Below, one piece after another: positions 6,311-10,938 of a stretch of DNA of 10,938 nucleotides (positions are counted from its first letter, which is position 1; each line of letters starts with the position of its first letter). Source of the DNA: Chloroflexota bacterium (GTDB lineage: Bacteria > Chloroflexota > Dormibacteria > Dormibacterales > Dormibacteraceae); contig DMCH01000109.1 in assembly GCA_003446775.1 (NCBI GenBank), positions 13,788 through 24,725 of the forward strand, given 5' to 3'. The position numbers and the translations under genes are program-made. Under the pieces are notes generated by a model, which saw nothing but the letters and a program-made list of their open reading frames with translations, was not told the origin of the DNA and made no database searches.

Positions 6311-6781
6311 ATGCTCGGCCGCACGTATGACGCCCAGATCTGCTCTGTAGCCGGCACGCTCGAGCTGGTCGGCGAGCGGTGGACGCTGCTCATCGTCCGC
6401 GACGCATTCATGGGCGCCCGGCGCTTCGAGGACTTCCAGCGCAGGACCGGGGCCGCCCGCAACGTGTTAGCCAACCGCCTGAACACGCTGGTCGAGGATG
6501 GCATCTTCCGCAGGGTCCCCTATCAGGAGCACCCGGTGCGGTACGAGTACCGGCTGACCGAAAAAGGCCTGGACCTGTGGCCGGTGATCGTCGCGTTGGT
6601 GCAGTTCGGCGACCGTCACATCTATCCGGGGAGGGCGCCCGTCCTGCTCATGCACAAAGGCTGCGGCGGGGCTATGAGCGACCATCGGATGTGTGAGACA
6701 TGCGGCGCGAAGCTCGGCCCGAGGGACGTGGAGGCGCGGCGCGGCATCGGAGGCGGGATGGTCGCGTCCGCCACGGCCTGA
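6311..6781 (+). CDS. HxlR-family winged-helix transcriptional regulator with a C-terminal Cys/His cluster
   Basis: 156 residues from ATG 6311. The frame stays open to TTG 6275, with another ATG at 6299, but MLGRTYDAQICSVAGTLELV is the usual N-terminus of this subgroup. Residues 10-100 form the HxlR winged helix: ELVGERWTLLIVRDAFMGARRF (18-39), the recognition region RNVLANRLNTLVEDGIF (50-66) and the wing with YRLTEKG (80-86). The conserved Cys11 is a possible redox or electrophile sensor, as Cys is in YodB- and HypR-type members. The C-terminal 40 residues hold His115, Cys118, His125, Cys128 and Cys131 (HKGCGG...HRMCETCG), a possible zinc ribbon known in longer HxlR proteins. It is divergent from the efflux operon and probably represses it and itself. 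The inducer is unknown. Confidence 0.92.
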   Translation: MLGRTYDAQICSVAGTLELVGERWTLLIVRDAFMGARRFEDFQRRTGAARNVLANRLNTLVEDGIFRRVPYQEHPVRYEYRLTEKGLDLWPVIVALVQFGDRHIYPGRAPVLLMHKGCGGAMSDHRMCETCGAKLGPRDVEARRGIGGGMVASATA

Positions 6782-6869
6782 ACGGGACGTCTACCCTACC
6801 GGCGTGACGCAGTGACGGATCGCGGGTCGTGCGGAACCGCCGCCTCGTCCCGCCGGCCACGCAAGCTAC
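6782..6869. other. Convergent intergenic spacer
   Basis: These 88 bases separate the stops of the regulator (+) and the histidine kinase (-). I see a short direct repeat (GTGACG twice) but no hairpin followed by a T-run on either strand, so no intrinsic terminator is recognisable. Confidence 0.5.
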
Positions 6870-8375
6870 TCAGTGATCGCGATCACGAGAAGGTGAAGCT
6901 GCCATGACCTCGCCGGTGGACGCCTGCGCTCCCGCCATGGGCCGAGACCCCGTCTCCTTAGGCGGCGATGGATTGGGAGCCGCACCGTGATGAATGGGAA
7001 GACGCAGGATGAACGTGGCTCCGGAAAGCGGCCCCGGTGCGAGTTCGATGCTGCCGCCGTGTGCTCTGGCGATGGCGGCACAGATCGACAAGCCGAGCCC
7101 AGCACCGCCGGTGCTTCGGCTTCGCGCTGGGTCGCCGCGCGAGAACCGCTCAAAGAGGTATGGCTGAGCATCCACCGGAACGCCCGGCCCGCTGTCGCTC
7201 ACAGACACCGTCCAGACACCGTCAGCGCAAATGGCCACCACGCCAACCTCGCCACCGCTAGGCGTGTGACGGAGCGCGTTATCAAGGAGGTTGTCGAGCA
7301 GTCGCTTCAGCAGGTCCGGATCGCCCATCAAGCGTCCGCCGTGCACGACGCTGCATTTGAGGGCTGCGCCCTTGGCGGCGGCGGACGCTTGCCAGCGATC
7401 GGCGACCTCTTCGACCAAGTCCGGAAGGTCTAGGGGCTCCAGCTTGGGGAGCAAGGCGCCCGAGTCAGCTCGCGCCAGAAGTAGGAGGTGATCTGCGACC
7501 CTGGTGAGCTGTTCGACCTCTCTTAGCAACGTGGCGTTGCTGTGAACATATTCGGCTTCAGTGCGACGCCGCCGCATAGTCACCTCGAGCTGTGTGCGCA
7601 TGATCGACAGTGGTGCGCGCAACTCGTGTGCAGCGTCGGCAGTGAAGCGCTGAAGGCTGTCGAAGGCTGATTCCAGCCGCAACAGCATCGTGTTGAATGT
7701 CCTGGCCAGCTGGCCGATTTCGTCGTTGGCCGGAAGCTCTTCTGGTAGGCGCCGATGTAGGTCTTGCTCTGTGATGGCTCGGGCAATAGTCGACATCTCG
7801 CGTACTGGTGCAAGAGCTCGACCAGCGAGTCGCCAGGCTAGTAGCCAACAAGCGACGATCAGACCCGTTCCGATCAGCACGAGCAACACGGCCGACTGGA
7901 CTAAGCGGAACCGCACGTCATCGATCGGCCGCACCAGTAGCAAGCCTCCGGTTCTGCCGTCTGGCAGAGCAATCTGCCGCAGCAGCACCCGCATCGCGCC
8001 TTCCGGCAGGACCACGGTTTCCAGTTCGGCATGGACGGGGAACCCGTGAACCGGTACCAGCGAAGACACTGACGAGAACGTGACGACGGACGCCGAATCC
8101 GCAAGCAGCAAATTGTCGGGTCCGACAACAAAGGAGTCGATCGGCAGCCCGGTAGAGCTTCGGGACGGAAGAATTGGACTGCCGGAGCTCGTGCTTTGCT
8201 CGACCGTAGCCCGGACCGCATTACCCTGTGCACGAAGGCTCGCGTCCACGGCCGCGTACTCGAATTGACTCGAGGCGCCCCAGAAGCCGACAGCGGCCGC
8301 CGTTACAACCATCGAAAACTGCACCGCTGACACGAGCGTGAGTCGCACTCGGGTCGAGCGAAACGGGTTCCGCAT
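6870..8375 (-). CDS. Two-component sensor histidine kinase
   Basis: 501 residues. Order: short cytoplasmic N-terminus, membrane segment 1 (about 12-33), an extracytoplasmic sensor region (34-157) that I do not recognise, membrane segment 2 (158-182), HAMP (about 183-235), HisKA with phospho-acceptor His250 in FTADAAHELRAPL, and HATPase_c with N-box NLLDNALRH (362-370), G1 DSGPGVP (394-400), F-box LFERFSRGD and G2 GGAGLGLS (423-430). All catalytic motifs are present, so it should be active. About 40 residues after the last strand (from 462) form a Pro/Ala/Ser-rich tail of unknown role. ATG 8375 overlaps the response-regulator TGA by one base (TGATG), so the pair is translationally coupled. Its stop faces the convergent HxlR gene. 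Confidence 0.95.
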   Translation of the reverse strand: MRNPFRSTRVRLTLVSAVQFSMVVTAAAVGFWGASSQFEYAAVDASLRAQGNAVRATVEQSTSSGSPILPSRSSTGLPIDSFVVGPDNLLLADSASVVTFSSVSSLVPVHGFPVHAELETVVLPEGAMRVLLRQIALPDGRTGGLLLVRPIDDVRFRLVQSAVLLVLIGTGLIVACWLLAWRLAGRALAPVREMSTIARAITEQDLHRRLPEELPANDEIGQLARTFNTMLLRLESAFDSLQRFTADAAHELRAPLSIMRTQLEVTMRRRRTEAEYVHSNATLLREVEQLTRVADHLLLLARADSGALLPKLEPLDLPDLVEEVADRWQASAAAKGAALKCSVVHGGRLMGDPDLLKRLLDNLLDNALRHTPSGGEVGVVAICADGVWTVSVSDSGPGVPVDAQPYLFERFSRGDPARSRSTGGAGLGLSICAAIARAHGGSIELAPGPLSGATFILRLPIHHGAAPNPSPPKETGSRPMAGAQASTGEVMAASPSRDRDH

Positions 8376-9052
8376 CAGTCCGCGTCCGACTCGAAGCGGT
8401 AGCCGCCGTGCCGCACGGTCGAGATCGGATCCGGCACTCCGGCGGCGACGACCTTGCGGCGAAGCCTACCGACATAGACCTCGACCAGGTTCGACTCGCC
8501 GTCCAGCTCGTAATTCCAGACGTGCTGGGCAATCTGCTCCTTGTCGAGGAGCTGGCCCGGGTGGTGCATGAAGCACTCGAGAATGGCTAGCTCCTTGGCC
8601 GTCAGGGCCAGAGGGGTGCCACCGACGGTCGCGGTTCGTCCACTCGTGTCGAGGCGAATGCCGGCGAACTCGATGATCGCCGACCGCTTGGCCAGCTGTC
8701 GTCTGACCAATGCTCGAATCCTCGCCACGTACTCCTCGAACGCGAACGGTTTGACGAGGTAGTCGTCGGCTCCAGACTCAAGGCCGTGCACGCGATCCGC
8801 GACGGCGTCCCGTGCTGTTAGCACCAGCACCGGGGTATCGACTCCTCTCCCTCGAAGGTTCGCGCAAACTGCGAAACCGTCCTCGCCGGGCAGCATCAGG
8901 TCCAGCGAGATGACGTCGAATGTGGTGGTCAGGCCGGCAGCAACGGCGTCCAGGCCGTCGGTTACCAGGTCAACGCTGAACCCGGCCTCTTCCAGTCCTT
9001 GCTGCAGGATGGGTCCCATGCCCGGGTCGTCTTCGACAACCAGAATGCGCAT
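8375..9052 (-). CDS. OmpR/PhoB-family response regulator
   Basis: 225 residues. The receiver domain (1-115) has acidic residues Glu7, Asp8 and Asp9, phospho-acceptor Asp51 in SLDLMLP, Thr79 and Lys101 in DDYLVKPF. The DNA-binding winged helix (about 128-222) includes LTAKELAILECFMHHPGQLL, then the recognition region ESNLVEVYVGRLRRKV and the wing STVRHGGYRF. It should be phosphorylated by the adjacent kinase and bind DNA as a dimer. The stimulus and regulon cannot be read from the sequence. It is first in a two-gene unit; only a weak purine-rich stretch (GAAAG) precedes ATG 9052. An imperfect palindrome, GTTxCCGGxAAC (9065-9076), sits just upstream and could be an autoregulatory site, although this family more often binds direct repeats. 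Confidence 0.96.
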   Translation of the reverse strand: MRILVVEDDPGMGPILQQGLEEAGFSVDLVTDGLDAVAAGLTTTFDVISLDLMLPGEDGFAVCANLRGRGVDTPVLVLTARDAVADRVHGLESGADDYLVKPFAFEEYVARIRALVRRQLAKRSAIIEFAGIRLDTSGRTATVGGTPLALTAKELAILECFMHHPGQLLDKEQIAQHVWNYELDGESNLVEVYVGRLRRKVVAAGVPDPISTVRHGGYRFESDAD

Positions 9053-9112
9053 CTTTCGAACTCAGTTACCGGGAACGTACCACCCGGCCCCCAACACGGT
9101 CCCACTTAGTGG
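9053..9112. other. Upstream region of the two-component operon
   Basis: A 60-base spacer between the pilin terminator and the response-regulator start. It holds the imperfect palindrome GTTACCGGGAAC (9065-9076) and a small palindrome CCACT-T-AGTGG (9102-9112). I see a possible -10-like TAACTG (9068-9063, minus strand) but no convincing -35. The promoter must lie here or within the terminator region. Confidence 0.4.
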
Positions 9113-9154
9113 AAAAAAAGACCTCGAATGCGCCCTTTCGAGCGCACTCGAGGT
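9113..9154 (-). terminator. Intrinsic terminator of the pilin gene
   Basis: On the minus strand a 12-bp stem follows the pilin stop by 21 bases: 9148-9154 pairs with 9121-9127 (7 bp), then one A/C mismatch, then 9142-9146 with 9129-9133 (5 bp), around an 8-base loop. It is followed directly by C and seven T (9119-9113). The T-run is on one side only, so it serves the minus strand and separates the pilin from the two-component genes. Confidence 0.85.
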
Positions 9155-9175
9155 TGTGTCGGCTGCCGCAAGTAG

Positions 9176-9334
9176 CTAACCCAGCGCCGCCACGACGTTG
9201 GAAAAGACGTTCTGGATCTGATTACCCATGGTCAGAAGAATGACGATGACTACGATCGAGACCAGAACCAGGATGAGCGCGTACTCAACCATCCCCTGGC
9301 CGCTCTGCGGGCTGGTTACTCCGGACGTTTTGAT
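9176..9334 (-). CDS. Flp/Fap-type (type IVb) pilin, apparent ATC start
   Basis: 52 residues as read from ATC 9334. The core is unmistakable: SGQGMVEYALILVLVS (11-26), with the prepilin-peptidase site predicted after Gly12, Glu at mature position +5 and Tyr at +6, then one hydrophobic helix (about 17-37) and a short tail ending VFSNVVAALG. Such pilins are cleaved at the membrane and assembled by Tad/Flp machinery into adhesive or DNA-uptake pili, or act as minor pilins. The frame between its upstream in-frame stop (TGA 9343-9341) and Met15 contains no ATG, GTG or TTG. Starting at Met15 would delete the leader and cleavage site. ATC 9334 lies 9 bases after GGAGG of a near-perfect Shine-Dalgarno. 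No tad genes are in the window, so the pilin is an orphan here. Confidence 0.85.
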   Translation of the reverse strand: MKTSGVTSPQSGQGMVEYALILVLVSIVVIVILLTMGNQIQNVFSNVVAALG

Positions 9335-9340
9335 CGGAAC

Positions 9341-9352
9341 TCACCTCCTTTA
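9341..9352 (-). promoter_or_regulatory. Near-perfect Shine-Dalgarno of the pilin gene
   Basis: TAAAGGAGGTGA on the minus strand matches almost the whole anti-Shine-Dalgarno. It shows that translation starts just downstream, at about 9334, even though the codon there is ATC. GTG 9346-9344 inside it reads a different frame that stops after 19 codons. Confidence 0.75.
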
Positions 9353-9375
9353 CGACTTGCACTCGGGTTGTTTCA

Positions 9376-9395
9376 GCGGGGCGGAGCGCCCCTGC
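9376..9395 (-). other. GC-rich hairpin in the pilin mRNA leader
   Basis: GGGGCG (9378-9383) pairs perfectly with CGCCCC (9387-9392) around a 3-base loop, extended by a GC/GC pair (9376-9377 with 9394-9395) across a single bulged base. It lies about 24 bases before the Shine-Dalgarno. There is no T-run after it, so it is more likely a stabilising or regulatory leader structure than a terminator. Confidence 0.5.
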
Positions 9396-9431
9396 GTAAG
9401 AACGAGTGTCACGAGCGCCCATAAATCGAGG

Positions 9432-9462
9432 CTGAATATGCAGCGAAAATTCAGGCCGTTAA
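9432..9462 (-). promoter_or_regulatory. Candidate pilin promoter overlapped by an inverted repeat
   Basis: On the minus strand TTAACG (9462-9457), a 16-base spacer and CATATT (9440-9435) form a moderate promoter; transcription would start near 9428. A perfect inverted repeat, CTGAAT-N11-ATTCAG (9432-9454), lies over the spacer and -10 box, where an operator would act. No regulator can be named. Confidence 0.35.
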
Positions 9463-9464
9463 GG

Positions 9465-9484
9465 AAAGCGGCTTAAAGGCGGTT
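9465..9484. repeat. Imperfect tandem 10-base repeat
   Basis: AAAGCGGCTT (9465-9474) is followed at once by AAAGGCGGTT (9475-9484). The units match at most positions. It lies upstream of the pilin promoter candidate; function unknown. Confidence 0.35.
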
Positions 9485-9488
9485 GGGC

Positions 9489-9524
9489 GGTGCCGCCCGG
9501 CAGAGCTCGAACCTGCGATCTAGG
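9489..9524 (-). pseudogene. Degenerate 3' half of a tRNA gene (Arg-like), possible attachment-site remnant
   Basis: On the minus strand a T-arm is intact: GCAGG (9516-9512), T-loop TTCGAGC (9511-9505) and TCTGC (9504-9500), five pairs with one G-U. CGGGCGG (9499-9493) follows in the place of the acceptor 3' strand, then CACC. Before the T-arm, CCTAGATC resembles the anticodon-stem and variable-loop side of bacterial tRNA-Arg genes, as I remember them. There is no pairing anticodon arm, no D-arm and no 5' acceptor strand upstream, so this is a fragment. tRNA 3' halves are the usual footprint of integrase-mediated insertion. No integrase gene is seen. Confidence 0.45.
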
Positions 9525-9628
9525 GCATCGGTTCTAGTTGTTCCGGCGCCGAGTGACAGCCAAGCTGACGGCCACAGCGTCGGCTGCCGTCCTTCGCGGT
9601 CACAGCCCAGCAGCGTACAACCGCACCT

Positions 9629-10795
9629 CTATTGAACTGGCGTCGCGGCGGTGGCCGCGCCCGCTGGTTTTGTGGCCAGCAGGATAGCGCCGGCACTGGC
9701 AGGGATGAGCGTCAACACCCCGCCGGCTACAAGGGCAGCAGCCACGGCCGGCCCGAGGGCGCCGCTGGCGAGGCCTAAGGCAGCAGCTGCTGCTGGAAGT
9801 CCCAATTGGGCGGACGCCAGCAAGCCCGCCGGCAGTCGAGGCTCCTTGCCGGCCACCAACGACGCCACCACGTGCACCGCCGTCGCCCCGATCGCCATGG
9901 TCATTGCCAGGCCAATCGCCGACGGCGAGTGCACCAGGGCGCTCAGATCGAGGCTCGCGCCCAACAGAACGAAGAACGCCGGCACGAAAAAGCCGCTTGC
10001 CAGGCCCGTGAGCTGTTGGGCGAGTCGGTTGGGCTCGTTGAACTGGCGAAGCACGATACCGGCCGCGAATCCCGCAACCAGCATGCTGGCCCCGGTGCGC
10101 TCGGCGATTGCGGCCAGCGCCAGCAGCAGCACCACCGAGAGCCGCAGCTGAAGAGCCCAATGCCGGTGTTTGGATTCGCGCTTGACCTCGTCGGCGAGGC
10201 TGGTCCTGAACATCCGCCGCGCAAGCATGATTGAGGCTGCCGCGACGGCGATGATCAGACCGTCGCCAAGCAGCGCCAGCGGAATTCGGCTTGCAGCCGA
10301 TAGGGTCAGCGGCATCAGAACGGCTGTTAGCGCGTCCGCCAACGTGATCCAGGTGATGAGAATTGCAATGGCCGGACCCGTGAGTCCACGTTCTCGAATG
10401 GTTGGAAAGGCGACCGCGGCCGAGCTTCCCGCCAGGAGAACAACGAGAAGTGCTGAATTGCCGGTGGGAAAAGAGGCGCCGACGGCAAGTCCGACCGGAA
10501 GGCTGACCGCTAGGACGATCAAGAGCGCTATGGCGCCCCGAGCGGCTCCACCGCGTAGCTCCTTGGACCCGAGGTCGACCTCATTGCCCGCCTCGAGCAT
10601 GAGCATTGCGAACCCAATCGCAGAGAACGCCGGGAAGGGCTGTGACGTCGGGACAATCAGGTGCAGCCAAGTTCTGCCGAGAACCGCGCCCGCGATCAGC
10701 TCGCCCACCAATACCGGAGCCAGCGGCCTTCTGCCCGCAGCCAGCAACGGACCGAGCAAACCCGCAAGAACCAGAAGGGTCAGAGATGTGAACAT
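9629..10795 (-). CDS. CPA2-family cation:proton antiporter (Na+/H+ exchanger domain)
   Basis: 388 residues, almost entirely hydrophobic, about 12-13 membrane segments, a usual length for a membrane domain without a C-terminal TrkA-N regulatory domain. The N-terminus (PVLVGELIAGAVLG, 27-40, with the early Gly-Glu) is typical of the Kef/NapA group. The unwound-helix region is AGSSAAVAFPTIRERG (122-137), and the ion-site helix is TWITLADALTAVL (148-160) with Asp154. The residue before Asp154 is Ala153, where electrogenic members have Asp, CPA1 members Asn and Kef members Gln. GASLDL (279-284) has Ser where NapA-like proteins carry Lys. This suggests an electroneutral or Kef-like exchanger; Na+ or K+ cannot be decided. 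The start ATG 10795 has GGAG closely upstream. It is a single-gene unit. Confidence 0.9.
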   Translation of the reverse strand: MFTSLTLLVLAGLLGPLLAAGRRPLAPVLVGELIAGAVLGRTWLHLIVPTSQPFPAFSAIGFAMLMLEAGNEVDLGSKELRGGAARGAIALLIVLAVSLPVGLAVGASFPTGNSALLVVLLAGSSAAVAFPTIRERGLTGPAIAILITWITLADALTAVLMPLTLSAASRIPLALLGDGLIIAVAAASIMLARRMFRTSLADEVKRESKHRHWALQLRLSVVLLLALAAIAERTGASMLVAGFAAGIVLRQFNEPNRLAQQLTGLASGFFVPAFFVLLGASLDLSALVHSPSAIGLAMTMAIGATAVHVVASLVAGKEPRLPAGLLASAQLGLPAAAAALGLASGALGPAVAAALVAGGVLTLIPASAGAILLATKPAGAATAATPVQ

Positions 10796-10799
10796 CGAC

Positions 10800-10813
10800 T
10801 CCTACGTCCTACG
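10800..10813. repeat. 7-base tandem duplication at the antiporter ribosome-binding site
   Basis: TCCTACG occurs twice in direct succession; on the minus strand this is CGTAGGA twice. The copy nearer the gene supplies the purine-rich stretch just before ATG 10795. Gain or loss of one unit would leave one copy in place. The function is unclear. Confidence 0.5.
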
Positions 10814-10921
10814 TGGAATTGTCAGGTGCGTATCGGCCCCGAGCGGCGGACGATCCTGGAATCTCAAGACGCGCGATCGAACTGCCGCGGACCTCTACGG
10901 ACGTCTGTGGAAGGGAGGCCC

Positions 10922-10938
10922 GCGGTCTTCAAAACCGT
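10922..10938 (+). tRNA. Possible tRNA-Sec anticodon arm (partial, cut by window edge)
   Basis: The final 17 bases read GCGGT-CTTCAAA-ACCGT: a five-pair stem (one G-U) around a 7-base loop with T33, anticodon TCA and A37. This is the form of the anticodon arm of bacterial selenocysteine tRNA. The bases upstream do not fold into an obvious 6-bp D-stem with a 4-base loop and an 8-base acceptor strand, which weakens the call. The T-arm, the long variable arm and the 3' end would lie beyond the window. It could be chance. Confidence 0.3.

Larger units (their letters stand above)
9335..9628. other. Non-coding interval between antiporter and pilin
   Basis: I found no protein-coding frame with family features on either strand. 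It holds the pilin leader hairpin, promoter and inverted repeat (9376-9462), the tandem 10-mers, the tRNA-like fragment (9489-9524) with an overlapping GC hairpin (GGGCG-GTGC-CGCCC, 9485-9498), and an inverted repeat GACGGC-N13-GCCGTC (9567-9591) soon after the antiporter stop. None has a T-run, so no clear terminator for the antiporter is visible. Confidence 0.5.
10796..10938. other. Non-coding window end
   Basis: No supported protein-coding start lies here. Besides the tandem 7-mers and the tRNA-like arm at the very end, there is an imperfect stem, GGACCTCT (10889-10896) with GGAGGCCC (10914-10921), seven pairs with one A/C mismatch. The antiporter promoter should be within this stretch, but I see no convincing boxes. 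Confidence 0.4.

Noticed and set aside
6282..6350. A 22-codon out-of-frame mini-ORF with GGAG 7 bases upstream, overlapping the HxlR start.
   Set aside because: It could be a leader peptide, but it lies within the predicted promoter and would not be transcribed from the leaderless start; its composition is unremarkable.
6873..6886. Perfect 14-base palindrome GTGATCGCGATCAC at the end of the kinase gene.
   Set aside because: It lies in coding sequence for the kinase C-terminus, and a palindrome of this size is expected about once by chance in a window of this length.
8113..8128. Inverted repeat TTGTCGG-GT-CCGACAA.
   Set aside because: It sits inside the sensor region of the kinase gene, far from any promoter, and is within chance expectation.
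9228..9476. An 82-residue plus-strand frame over the pilin region.
   Set aside because: It is antisense to the pilin, whose prepilin motif, Shine-Dalgarno and terminator all point to the minus strand.
9485..9498. Hairpin GGGCG-GTGC-CGCCC considered as a terminator for the antiporter.
   Set aside because: It is about 130 bases past the stop and has no T-run directly after it; it also overlaps the tRNA-like fragment.

Overview
The window is high-GC, densely coded bacterial DNA. GTG starts, short overlaps and operon-like spacing dominate. It looks like chromosome of a high-GC soil-type bacterium (Actinomycetota, Chloroflexota or Dormibacterota would all fit). I see no rRNA or marker gene that fixes the phylum, so this is an impression only. 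There is no transposase, integrase or CRISPR array.

Layout. (1) 1-3291, plus strand, sugar block: the 3' part of a family-4 glycosyltransferase, a two-domain ThuA-like + Gfo/Idh/MocA oxidoreductase, and a second, shorter Gfo/Idh/MocA oxidoreductase. The second oxidoreductase has no usable ATG/GTG/TTG in the right place; its best start is an ATA overlapping the previous stop. (2) 3288-6218, minus strand, a tight four-gene unit read as MFS efflux pump, hotdog-fold thioesterase, GNAT acetyltransferase, GNAT acetyltransferase. It converges on the sugar block with a 4-base overlap of stop codons. (3) 6311-6781, plus strand, an HxlR-type regulator divergent from the pump. The intergenic region carries overlapping divergent promoters, two short inverted repeats and a probable leaderless start for the regulator. 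(4) 6870-9052, minus strand, a two-component system (OmpR-type regulator, then histidine kinase, 1-base overlap). (5) 9113-9334, minus strand, a 52-residue Flp-type pilin with a near-perfect Shine-Dalgarno, an apparent ATC start and its own intrinsic terminator. (6) 9335-9628, non-coding: pilin leader structures and a degenerate 3' half of a tRNA gene. (7) 9629-10795, minus strand, a CPA2-type cation:proton antiporter. (8) 10796-10938, non-coding, ending in a 17-base arm that looks like the anticodon arm of a selenocysteine tRNA, cut by the window edge.

How the genes may work together. The HxlR regulator, pump, thioesterase and two acetyltransferases look like one regulated module for sensing, expelling and chemically handling a small toxic or acylated compound; the substrate cannot be read from sequence. 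The sugar block fits synthesis or remodelling of an unusual sugar for a glycan. The pilin, two-component system and antiporter are separate transcription units with no visible mechanistic link.

I found no clear new defence or mobile system. The best leads are the two apparent non-canonical starts (ATA and ATC), the ThuA-oxidoreductase fusion, the pump/thioesterase/double-GNAT operon, and the tRNA-derived fragments.
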